A stretch of 41,164 bases of DNA from an uncultured Clostridia bacterium (GTDB lineage: Bacteria; Bacillota; Clostridia; Saccharofermentanales; Saccharofermentanaceae). Both the position numbers and the translations under genes were made by a program. The notes beneath the pieces were generated by a model. That model saw only the letters and a program-made list of their open reading frames with translations, had not been told where the DNA came from and made no database searches. Shown here piece by piece: positions 1-7,448 of the stretch. The stretch is taken from assembly GCA_947167045.1 (NCBI GenBank), contig CAMVGO010000019.1, positions 1 to 41,164 of the forward strand, written 5' to 3'. Within the stretch, counting starts at the first letter, position 1, and every line of letters starts with the position of its first letter.

Positions 1-77
1 TTTTCAGATACAACTTAATATTGGTATTGACATAGGTCATTACATATCAGTTTTTCCGTCCCGGTGAACTGCGAGAC

Positions 78-308
78 TCAGAAAACGGAACGCATATAAG
101 GATCCACACCTGTATCCGATCCGCAGACGGGCCTTCCTGCTTTAACAGGGGCAGACCTCATATACGGATCCACATCCGGCATTGCCGCATTCAGCATACC
201 GCTGCCCTGGTTTGAATAGATCTTGGGCAGTGTCTTGATCGATGAAGTAATAAAATATCCGCCGTTGACTGTACCGAGTTCATCAATACACAATTCTCTT
301 GTATCCAT
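78..308 (-). CDS. Double-glycine leader peptide with repeated VDPYMRS motif (putative RiPP or secreted peptide precursor)
   Basis: A 76-residue peptide with a strong GGAGGT ribosome site 7 nt before its ATG. The N-terminus MDTRELCIDELGTVNGG matches the double-glycine leader pattern (ELxxVxGG, Gly16-Gly17) cleaved by C39-peptidase ABC exporters or recognised by RiPP-modifying enzymes. The predicted 59-residue core ends in two copies of VDPYMRS (residues 46-52 and 68-74), separated by a linker with a lone Cys. The two copies are encoded with different codons for Pro, Arg and Ser, so the heptapeptide seems to be kept by selection. No transporter or modifying enzyme lies beside it in the window; any such gene would be beyond the left edge. 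It could be a bacteriocin-like, signalling or RiPP precursor. The family is not recognised. Confidence 0.7.
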   Translation of the reverse strand: MDTRELCIDELGTVNGGYFITSSIKTLPKIYSNQGSGMLNAAMPDVDPYMRSAPVKAGRPVCGSDTGVDPYMRSVF

Positions 309-414
309 CTGGGTTACCTCCGATCTTTAAAACTTACGGAAAGATCCGCATAAGGTATTACATTCGAACTGTTGATCTTAATTCACAAACATAGCCAATA
401 ACCGCTATAAAGTC

Positions 415-442
415 AGTATAAAATACATTAGCGCTAAAACAA
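415..442 (-). promoter_or_regulatory. Predicted sigma-A promoter of the small peptide gene
   Basis: Read on the minus strand: TTGTTT (-35, 442-437), a 16-nt spacer, TATACT (-10, 420-415). It implies a leader of about 100 nt before the peptide ATG at 308. The surrounding 210-nt gap is AT-rich, with no other gene seen. Confidence 0.6.
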
Positions 443-518
443 CCGCGGCAGAGCTAAAATTCACCCAAGGTTATTCAAAAATAAACAATTAATTCACGAA
501 TAAAAAGAAATACCGGAA

Positions 519-1055
519 TTAACAGTATTTTTCTATAACCCTGTCGCTCCAGACATGGGCTTCGATATACCTTTCGGGTCCTTTTGACCCGTCGTCATTC
601 CACTCCTGCGGCAGTCCGTATTTATCTATCACTTTCAGTATCTCATCATAGGTGTAGAGTTTCTTCCTGTACTCTCTTCCGTCGTTGACCTTATCGCTGA
701 AAGTCGGCATTGAATCACCGTACGTAAACGACACTGTCTTAAGGTCGAATTCCTCTATGGGGATCTTTATGAATGCCGGCTGCTCATACCAGGAATAGAG
801 CCACGGACTGAACTCCACGACCATATAGTGCGGAGAGCTGATCTCCATCACTCCGCCCTTCTTTTCAAATTCCCTGCGCAGTATTGCCTCGCAGTTGCGG
901 CGCTTTTCGACATAGGTGTCATTACGCTGCGCGCACATGGAATCAGGGCGCTCCGCCTTTATCCTCTCGAGAACTTCCTTAGCTTCTTCGGAAGAGATTC
1001 CCGTAAGGCTCTTGAACGGCCCAGTCCTGATGTCGTAGAAATGATAAAGATACAT
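519..1055 (-). CDS. Hypothetical protein
   Basis: A 178-residue soluble protein, not assigned to a named family. It has no signal peptide or membrane segment. It is rich in aromatic and charged residues: a central SPHYMVVEFSPWLYSWYE stretch and a C-terminal part with LYTYDEILKVIDKYGLP. The start lies 9 nt after the stop of the DUF1963 gene, and the ribosome site is weak, so translation is probably coupled to that gene. The pair may act together; the function is unknown. Confidence 0.6.
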   Translation of the reverse strand: MYLYHFYDIRTGPFKSLTGISSEEAKEVLERIKAERPDSMCAQRNDTYVEKRRNCEAILRREFEKKGGVMEISSPHYMVVEFSPWLYSWYEQPAFIKIPIEEFDLKTVSFTYGDSMPTFSDKVNDGREYRKKLYTYDEILKVIDKYGLPQEWNDDGSKGPERYIEAHVWSDRVIEKYC

Positions 1056-1064
1056 CTCGGAGAC

Positions 1065-2381
1065 TCAGCAGCAGTCCAAGTTATAGAGGACATCATCGAA
1101 ATTCAGAACTTCCAGATCATCTTTGTCGATAAAGAAGTTTATGACGCCGCAGTCGCCTATCGTGATCCTGACACCTGTTTCCTCGCCATAGTCGGTATCC
1201 AGCTGGAACAGTAAAGTGTTGTATATTTCGGCAGTGTTCAGGTCTCTTCTGGGATCTTCCTGCGCAAAAAGCGGATATCCGAACATCTTGTGACTGTTTT
1301 GCGGACATTTACTTTCAAGATATTTGCAGTCAGCATCGCTCAATATCTCCCAATAGTATCTTCTTCTGACACTGCATCCGTATTTGAACTTCAGTATCTC
1401 ATCAACGATCTTCTCAAATCCGTCCTGCCCGGCATGCAGACAGTCTTTTTGAACGGTAAATGAGAGCGGATAAGCCTCATATGCAGGCAGGAAGGTCGAG
1501 CCGTCGCCCTTAAAATCTTCATTTGAAGGAATACCGAGCTCCTTCACGTCAGCCTCCGTGATACTTTCATCTATAGTCTTGTGATATACGACCTTATATC
1601 CGTTTTCGTCACCCAGACCGAGGCTGCCATCAGCTGCGATAAAGAACTGAAGAAGTCCCGTGTCCGGGAGTTTATCGAATTTTATGTCACTCAGGTTTAT
1701 CTGTGCGAGAAGGACAAGTTTCCCTCCATTTGAATCCAAAGGATATTCCTTGTACTTTGGCCAGTAAGGATACCCTCCGATTTTGCTCGACGTGAGACTT
1801 GTCTCACCCTTCATTACGGAAAAAGACACGCAGTCGGTCTCAGTCAGCTGTCTTACCATATCAAGTATGAAATCAAGTCTTTCCTTTCCGATGGTCGGAC
1901 CCTTCATTAAGTCGGGACATTTATCCCAGGCTTCATCGATGTATTTGGAAAGGCTCTTATAATATTCATCATCGTAAGGCACGAAAAGATATGCCTCATC
2001 TTTAAATTCCTCGCTGTTGTATTTCGCGGTGCCGAAATAAACTTCCGCATTTCTGTCGACACAGGCCGGATACTTGTCACTGCCGCGGAACTGGTAGAAG
2101 AAACAGACGAATGTCTTGCAGTCATCCTTAAAGTATGACGTTTTGATCGCGCCCTTCATGAAGCTGCTCCCCGCCATTACTTCACGGACATCACCTTCAC
2201 CCTTCAATGCCGGTTCCAGACGGGGTTCGCCCGTCAGGAGCTCATCAGAAAGAAAACCGCGGTTATAAGCCCATCTCAAAAATACTGCAGGATGATTAAA
2301 GCCCGAAAGAGGGGGACAGCTCAGGTCCTTTTCCTTGATCTTTGATTCATGATCGTAACCGTTATCGATCTCATATGTCAT
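1065..2381 (-). CDS. DUF1963 (YwqG-like) protein
   Basis: A cytoplasmic protein of 438 residues when started at the ATG at 2381. That start is preferred because GGAGGG lies 7 nt upstream; the same frame is open to 2456. The C-terminal half carries the hallmarks of the YwqG/DUF1963 family: SKIGGYPYWP, then KLVLLAQINLSDI, LLQFFIA and a late ITIGDCGVINFFI. The first 170 residues or so are not part of that domain as I recognise it. The biochemical role of DUF1963 proteins is not established; they often occur in polymorphic-toxin or SUKH-like contexts. It is likely co-transcribed with the hypothetical gene downstream. A TATACT hexamer at 2513-2518 (minus strand) could be its -10 element. Confidence 0.75.
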   Translation of the reverse strand: MTYEIDNGYDHESKIKEKDLSCPPLSGFNHPAVFLRWAYNRGFLSDELLTGEPRLEPALKGEGDVREVMAGSSFMKGAIKTSYFKDDCKTFVCFFYQFRGSDKYPACVDRNAEVYFGTAKYNSEEFKDEAYLFVPYDDEYYKSLSKYIDEAWDKCPDLMKGPTIGKERLDFILDMVRQLTETDCVSFSVMKGETSLTSSKIGGYPYWPKYKEYPLDSNGGKLVLLAQINLSDIKFDKLPDTGLLQFFIAADGSLGLGDENGYKVVYHKTIDESITEADVKELGIPSNEDFKGDGSTFLPAYEAYPLSFTVQKDCLHAGQDGFEKIVDEILKFKYGCSVRRRYYWEILSDADCKYLESKCPQNSHKMFGYPLFAQEDPRRDLNTAEIYNTLLFQLDTDYGEETGVRITIGDCGVINFFIDKDDLEVLNFDDVLYNLDCC

Positions 2382-2600
2382 AGTCATTCCCTCCAGGAGC
2401 ATTATTACCGTCGGCGTCATACGGGAAAACCGTTGCCGTCTTATTAAGGATAACATTTTCCTGATGCAACTGCCTTCTGTATTTTCCGTAATTCTGTATG
2501 ACTGCAGTTTGTAGTATAACTACATAAACGGCATCGTATCCGCACAAAACTGCCGTCATCAAAAACAGTCCCGCCGGGACCTTGAAACACAGGAGCAAAC

Positions 2601-3077
2601 ATGATCGTACATCCGATCGATCCGGTCTTCGACAACAGATCAAGAGTGCTTATCCTCGGAAGTTTTCCTTCGGTAAAGTCCAGAGAAGAGGGCTTTTTCT
2701 ACGGTCATCCTCAGAACCGTTTCTGGAAGGTCACATCTATGGTCTTCGGTGAAGATGCGCCTCTTACAGTCCCGGAAAAGAAAGCATTCCTGCTCCGTAA
2801 TCATGTCGCATTATGGGATGTCATCGCATCCTGTGAGATAGACGGTTCCTCCGATTCGAGCATACGCAACGTGACCGTCAATGATATTTCCCTCATACTC
2901 AAAACCGCTGAAATTAAATCAATATACCTTAACGGAAAGAAGGCATATCAGTACTATCAGAGATACCTGTTACCCGTGACAGGGCGCGAAGGGATATGCC
3001 TCCCGTCAACAAGTCCGGCCAATGCCGCCTGGAGCACAGACAGGCTTAGGGAAGCGTGGAAAACGATTCTGCTTTGA
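2601..3077 (+). CDS. DNA-deoxyinosine glycosylase, uracil-DNA glycosylase superfamily family 6
   Basis: A 158-residue single-domain DNA repair enzyme expected to remove hypoxanthine (deaminated adenine) from DNA. Motif 1 is LILGSFPSVKSREEGFFYGH (residues 17-36), followed by PQNRFW, the arrangement typical of family 6 (HDG). The C-terminal motif is LPSTSPANA (134-142), and the central ALWDVIASC also fits. The length matches the family. AGGAG lies 5 nt before the ATG. It is transcribed divergently from the DUF1963 gene and appears to be a single-gene unit. Confidence 0.87.
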   Translation: MIVHPIDPVFDNRSRVLILGSFPSVKSREEGFFYGHPQNRFWKVTSMVFGEDAPLTVPEKKAFLLRNHVALWDVIASCEIDGSSDSSIRNVTVNDISLILKTAEIKSIYLNGKKAYQYYQRYLLPVTGREGICLPSTSPANAAWSTDRLREAWKTILL

Positions 3078-3125
3078 TCCCGGAATCTGTTTCCCGGTCT
3101 TACAGTTCATACTTCTGTCTGAATA

Positions 3126-3189
3126 GAATATTTAAATTTATCAAATCTTAAAGGATCGATTAAAGAATCGATATGGAATATTCAAATTA
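3126..3189. repeat. Pair of 14-nt AT-rich direct repeats flanking a palindrome
   Basis: GAATATTTAAATTT (3126-3139) and GAATATTCAAATTA (3176-3189) agree at 12 of 14 positions. Between them is the inverted repeat ATCGATT-aaag-AATCGAT (3155-3172). The layout lies just upstream of the membrane-protein gene and looks like an operator region. No binding protein can be named. Confidence 0.35.
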
Positions 3190-3242
3190 GCCAAGTATAA
3201 AGGAAGTACCGATTATTCCTGAAATCTTTGGTTGGTTCTGTT

Positions 3243-4688
3243 ATGTCTGATTTTCTTTGCGGGAAAAGACTCCTGTTCTTTTCCGAGATATATTTGCTTA
3301 TACCGGTGATCATCTTCTTTATAGGCTACTTACGGCCTGTATTCTCAATACCGTTGGCTCTTCTTCTTGTAACCGGTGCTTTTTTCTCAATTAAAGATGC
3401 CGAATCAGATGCCGGGAAAGTAAATCTTTTTTCCAAAAAGACTGTAATCGTACTGGCGATAATACTGCTGTGGACGCTTCTGTCAGGAATCGGCGGTTTT
3501 GTTTGGCAGAACAGATGGGACCACATGTTCAGGAATGCGCTTTTTGAAGATCTGGTCAATTATGATTGGCCTGTCATAAACAGCAACGTCGGATTGTGCT
3601 ATTACTTTGGTTTCTGGCTTCCGTCAGCTGTTATCGGCAAGCTTTTCGGAATGAACGCAGGATACATTTTCCAGGTTATTTGGGCCTTTGCCGGTATCTC
3701 ATTAACAATGGGAATGATATTCAGGTATTTCAATAAAGTAAAGATCAGTTTTGTCTTTATCTTTATCTTCTTCAGCGGACTGGACATATTTGTATGGTTA
3801 TTCACCAATATGAATGATCTGAACAGCATAATGATGAGGGTGATCAGTGGAGAACACATTGAATTACTGCTCTATCTTTTTAATTCTTCTTCCAATACGA
3901 CTTTGCTGTTTTGGGTTTATAACCAATGCATTCCGTTTTGGCTGGGATTCATTCTCATACTAAAGCAGAAGAGCACCAAAAATCTTCTTTTCATCTTATC
4001 CCTGATGGCCATTTGCTGTCCGATCCCGTGCGTCGGACTCGCCCCGCTTATTGCCTACCGGATAATCAAAGAACTGATAAAGAGCAAGAATGTCAGGCAG
4101 GTAATGACTGTTCAAAATGTCATCGCAATTCCGACAGCCCTGATAATGCTGCTCTTTTTCCGGACCAATAATTCCGCAGGTAAGCTTTCTATACTTCCAT
4201 TGGATTCAAAGGAAGTATGGATCAAGTTTGCAATATATCTGTTAACAGAATTCTTATGTTATCTCATTATCCTGTTCAGATATAACCGGCATGATATCGA
4301 ACTGAAGATTCTTTTCGTTACCAATTGCATCCTTCCCTTCCTCACTATCGGAAAAGATTACGATTTTGCCTGGAGGACCTGCATACCGCTTTCTTTTTAT
4401 CTGACTCTTCTGGTAATTAAAGGACTCCATTTTGACCATTTATCGAAAAGAGCAAAACAATGCCTTGTGGTCATGTTGTGCCTTGGAGCATTTACACCCG
4501 TTAATGAATTAATGCGTACAGTTTACACGGAATATGCGATCGTATCCAGGCAACTGAATGAAGAAAAACGTTCTAATGATCTCCAAACGATATTCGATGA
4601 GGACGCCAACGAATGTTACTCAAATTTTACTGCCTCGACAGATAATTATTTCTATCTCCACCTTGCGAAAACAAACTATGACAGCTGA
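3243..4688 (+). CDS. Polytopic membrane protein, GT-C-glycosyltransferase-like
   Basis: About 481 residues with roughly ten hydrophobic segments spread through residues 10-420, and no soluble catalytic domain. The layout (first loop with WDHMFRNALFEDLVNYDWPV, many helices, a short hydrophilic C-terminus) resembles GT-C lipid-linked sugar transferases, and is broadly like the protein at 35391-38555. The match is structural rather than by a diagnostic motif. The start is uncertain: the frame opens with TTG at 3228, and the ATG at 3243 was chosen; neither has a good ribosome site. The C-terminus seems short for the family, since there is no extracytoplasmic C-terminal domain. Confidence 0.6.
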   Translation: MSDFLCGKRLLFFSEIYLLIPVIIFFIGYLRPVFSIPLALLLVTGAFFSIKDAESDAGKVNLFSKKTVIVLAIILLWTLLSGIGGFVWQNRWDHMFRNALFEDLVNYDWPVINSNVGLCYYFGFWLPSAVIGKLFGMNAGYIFQVIWAFAGISLTMGMIFRYFNKVKISFVFIFIFFSGLDIFVWLFTNMNDLNSIMMRVISGEHIELLLYLFNSSSNTTLLFWVYNQCIPFWLGFILILKQKSTKNLLFILSLMAICCPIPCVGLAPLIAYRIIKELIKSKNVRQVMTVQNVIAIPTALIMLLFFRTNNSAGKLSILPLDSKEVWIKFAIYLLTEFLCYLIILFRYNRHDIELKILFVTNCILPFLTIGKDYDFAWRTCIPLSFYLTLLVIKGLHFDHLSKRAKQCLVVMLCLGAFTPVNELMRTVYTEYAIVSRQLNEEKRSNDLQTIFDEDANECYSNFTASTDNYFYLHLAKTNYDS

Positions 4689-4799
4689 CCCGAAATCCGG
4701 AATGACCTAAATCCTTTCTTGCTCGAAAATAACCGGGAAATATGTTCATCACGGATCAAATATGCTCACCTTCTATATTAAACAGGTAGGTTTTTGATT

Positions 4800-4805
4800 T
4801 ATAAT
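4800..4805 (+). promoter_or_regulatory. Predicted -10 element upstream of pilT
   Basis: A perfect TATAAT 32 nt before the original pilT ATG. The -35 region is poor (ATTAAA at 17 nt), so activator dependence or weak activity is possible. Confidence 0.4.
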
Positions 4806-4837
4806 CAGACTAACTTTACTTTGGAGGTGATCTATAT

Positions 4838-4933
4838 ATGACTTTTGAACAACTGATGGATTATGCCATCTAACGCGACTGTTCCGACGTCCATATTACA
4901 CAGGGTACGAACCTTGCCGTAAGAAGGTTCGGA
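4838..4933 (+). pseudogene. pilT: 5' end of pilT, cut off by an in-frame TAA
   Basis: The ATG at 4838 has an ideal ribosome site (GGAGGTGA, 4823-4830) and opens MTFEQLMDYAI. The twelfth codon is TAA (4871-4873). The frame then continues as RDCSDVHITQGTNLAVRRFG straight into the PilT coding region, and DVHIT is the expected N-terminal PilT strand (S/D-D-I/V-H). The stop therefore interrupts a once complete 354-codon gene. A single C-to-T change from CAA would produce it. Confidence 0.8.
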
Positions 4934-5902
4934 ATGCTCCACATCCTTGACGAGCGTCCCACTGCTGAAGAAGCACAGGACATGATCTATACGATCCTTA
5001 CGCCTGACGAGATAAAGCGCGTTGAAGCAGGTGAGGACGTCGATGTCGGACGCATGATCGACAACGGCATAAGGATCAGGGCAAACGTTTACCATCAGCG
5101 TAACAACCTCGCATGCAGCATCCGTCTGCTGATGGCCGAGATCCCCGAGTTCGAAGCATTGGGCCTCCCGGAAGTCATCAAGACGCTTGCAACCGCAAAC
5201 AACGGAATCATCCTCGTTACGGGTTCTACGGGATCGGGCAAGACGACTACGCTTTCTGCCATCGTTGACTACATCAATAAGAATGAGGCTAAGCACGTTA
5301 TCACGATAGAAGATCCTATCGAGTACATCTACCCTCACAACCGCGCCATGATCCACCAGCGTGAAGTCGGTCGTGACGTCAGCACTTTCGCATATGCACT
5401 CCATTCCGCACTCCGTGAAGACCCTGATATCATTCTCGTCGGCGAGATGAGAGATTTCGAGACGATCTCTGCCGCCATTACCGCTGCCGAGACAGGACAC
5501 CTGGTCCTCTCTACACTCCACACACAGAGCGCCGCCCAGACTATCAACAGGATCATCGACGGTTCACCGATGGACATGCAGGCTACGATCCGCTCACAGT
5601 TTGCCGCAAGCATCAGAGGTGTTGTATCACAGCAGCTCCTTCCTTTGTCAGACGGCAACGGACGTGTCCTCACGACAGAGATCATGGTAGGTACGAGCGC
5701 CATCAAGAGCCTTATTCTCGAAGATAAGATCCAGATGATCCCGGGCGCCATCCAGTCTGCCGCACAGGTCGGTATGCACACCTTAAATACCGATCTCCAG
5801 AGACTTGTTACCATGGGTCTCATCACCAGAAGGACCGCCATCGATGCAGCTTACGATCCGAACGGACTTGAGAAGATGATCGGTGTAACGAATTACTTCT
5901 GA
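4934..5902 (+). CDS. pilT: PilT-type pilus retraction ATPase (N-terminally truncated frame)
   Basis: Hexameric secretion-superfamily ATPase that powers type IV pilus retraction at the inner face of the membrane. In this 322-residue frame the Walker A motif is GSTGSGKTTT (97-106), the Asp box is ITIEDPIEYIYPH, Walker B is EDPDIILVGEMRD and the His box is TGHLVLSTLHT. All are intact. The N-terminal 32 residues are separated by the TAA at 4871. An AGAAGG stands 6 nt before the ATG at 4934, so re-initiation is conceivable, but the N-terminal domain would be incomplete. No other pilus gene is in the window; pilT sits alone between a membrane protein and a terminator. It may be inactive, or the stop may be a sequence error. 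Confidence 0.8.
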   Translation: MLHILDERPTAEEAQDMIYTILTPDEIKRVEAGEDVDVGRMIDNGIRIRANVYHQRNNLACSIRLLMAEIPEFEALGLPEVIKTLATANNGIILVTGSTGSGKTTTLSAIVDYINKNEAKHVITIEDPIEYIYPHNRAMIHQREVGRDVSTFAYALHSALREDPDIILVGEMRDFETISAAITAAETGHLVLSTLHTQSAAQTINRIIDGSPMDMQATIRSQFAASIRGVVSQQLLPLSDGNGRVLTTEIMVGTSAIKSLILEDKIQMIPGAIQSAAQVGMHTLNTDLQRLVTMGLITRRTAIDAAYDPNGLEKMIGVTNYF

Positions 5903-5926
5903 TCTGAATAAACAAGGGACACATGC

Positions 5927-5967
5927 AAGGGCTGTCTCATACGGTTATCCGCCGGGAGACAGCCCTT
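5927..5967 (+). terminator. Rho-independent terminator after pilT
   Basis: A perfect 12-bp stem, AAGGGCTGTCTC (5927-5938) with GAGACAGCCCTT (5956-5967), and a 17-nt loop. It is followed by agtatttctt, a moderate T-rich tail. It insulates the following envelope locus from pilT. Confidence 0.8.
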
Positions 5968-6022
5968 AGTATTTCTTAAACCTGTCCGAAGCGGCAATCC
6001 CGGCAGTACTGCATGTATCAAG

Positions 6023-6051
6023 TTGAAGTCTTTAATTAAAAGTAATAAACT
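6023..6051 (+). promoter_or_regulatory. Predicted promoter of the first transferase/insertase-sulfatase unit
   Basis: TTGAAG (6023-6028), a 17-nt spacer and TAAACT (6046-6051). The end of the spacer, AAAAGTAA, and the following TAAA are also present in the promoter at 10224-10252, at the same spacing, which supports both. Confidence 0.5.
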
Positions 6052-6113
6052 TAATAAGTTGCGGACACAATTCATCCGCAATATTTCAAAAGAATTCGGG
6101 GAGAACTCTTCAG

Positions 6114-7442
6114 GTGGATTTTCTTAAGGTATTGTATATCGATCCCGGTACGGGCGGAATGCTCTTTACCATTTTGTTCGGTATCTTCGGCGTGCTGGTC
6201 TTCTCTGCCCGCGCACTTATGGTCAAGATGAAGTTCATCGCCAGCGGAGGAAAAGCCACCAAGGGTAATGATAAAAAGATCCCGATCGCGATATTCACGG
6301 ATCACAAGAGATACTGGAATACTTTCGGTCCCATATTGGACGAGCTGGAAGCGCGCAAGCAGAAAGCAGTATATCTCACCTGTTCAGAAGACGATCCCGC
6401 CTTCAGCAAAAAATACGAATACATCACATGCGAGTTCCTCGGCGAAGGAAACAAGGCATTCTCAAAGCTCAATCTCCTCAACGCATCTGTAGTCCTCTCG
6501 ACCACACCGAGCCTTGATGTCTTCCAGTGGAAGCGTTCAAAGGATGTCGACTGCTACATACACATCCTCCATGCCGCTAACGGTATCCTGATGTACAGGA
6601 TGTTCGGCACGGATCACTACGATGCTTTTATCCTTTCCGGCGATTATCAGGAAAGAGAAGTCAGACAGATGGAGGAACTGCGCGATATTGCTCCGCGTGA
6701 GGTCTGCCTCTGCGGCATCCCCTACATGGACGGGATGAAGAAAAGGCTCGATGAGTCAGGAGAGGTTCCCCCTCACGAGAGGACAGTCCTTCTCGCGCCT
6801 TCATGGGGAGAGAGCGGCATACTTTCCAAATTCGGCGAAAAGCTCATCGATGCGCTTATCTCAACGGGATACAAAGTCATCGTAAGACCTCACCCTCAGT
6901 CTTATACATCCGAGAAGGAAATGCTCGATGCTCTCATGTCCAGGTACACTGATGAGTCAAAGGTCATCTGGAACAAAGACAATGACAACTTCGAAGTCTT
7001 AAGACAGGCGGATATCCTGATATCGGACTTCTCGGGCGTCATCTTCGATTTCTCTCTCGTATTCGACAAGCCTATCATCTACACGGATACCAAGTTTGAC
7101 ATAAGGCCCTATGACGCATCCTGGATCGATGAAACGCCATGGACTTTCAAGATCCTTCCTGACCTTGGTCTCGAACTCAATGAGGACAATGTCGGCGACA
7201 TCAAGACTCTTATCGACAAATGCATAGAGGATCCTTCTTTCAAGAAGGGCCGTGACAAAGCACGTGCCGAGACATGGGTGCACATGGGTGAGAGCACTAA
7301 GAGATCCGTTGACTTTGTAATGCAAAAATACGATGAGGTGCTGGCCGCAAAGGCAGAAGAAGCCAAAAAGGCCGAAGCTGAAAGATCATCCAAAAATAAA
7401 AACAAGCGTAAAAAGGTTGCAACAGCATCAAAGGGAGTTTAA
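6114..7442 (+). CDS. Membrane-anchored CDP-glycerol glycerophosphotransferase-like protein (copy 1)
   Basis: A 442-residue GT-B-type enzyme of the TagB/TagF group, which transfers polyol phosphate from a CDP-activated donor onto a lipid-linked acceptor on the cytoplasmic face. The N-terminus has the YIDPGTGGM motif and one membrane helix (17-34). Catalytic-type motifs are RPHPQS (His260) and ISDFSGVIFDF (Asp305, Ser307). In the N-terminal site the usual His-Gly reads LHAAN (His153), whereas copy 2 keeps HG. The start is GTG with GGGGAG about 10 nt upstream, in line with the aligned ATG of copy 2. The tail is Lys/Ala-rich. The next gene begins 6 nt later, so they form an operon. The actual donor and polymer are not known. 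Confidence 0.82.
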   Translation: MDFLKVLYIDPGTGGMLFTILFGIFGVLVFSARALMVKMKFIASGGKATKGNDKKIPIAIFTDHKRYWNTFGPILDELEARKQKAVYLTCSEDDPAFSKKYEYITCEFLGEGNKAFSKLNLLNASVVLSTTPSLDVFQWKRSKDVDCYIHILHAANGILMYRMFGTDHYDAFILSGDYQEREVRQMEELRDIAPREVCLCGIPYMDGMKKRLDESGEVPPHERTVLLAPSWGESGILSKFGEKLIDALISTGYKVIVRPHPQSYTSEKEMLDALMSRYTDESKVIWNKDNDNFEVLRQADILISDFSGVIFDFSLVFDKPIIYTDTKFDIRPYDASWIDETPWTFKILPDLGLELNEDNVGDIKTLIDKCIEDPSFKKGRDKARAETWVHMGESTKRSVDFVMQKYDEVLAAKAEEAKKAEAERSSKNKNKRKKVATASKGV

Positions 7443-7448
7443 TAAACG

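Noticed and set aside
4832..5521. A 229-codon minus-strand frame across pilT
   Set aside because: The plus-strand frame has all PilT motifs; the minus frame matches nothing I recognise and has no ribosome site.
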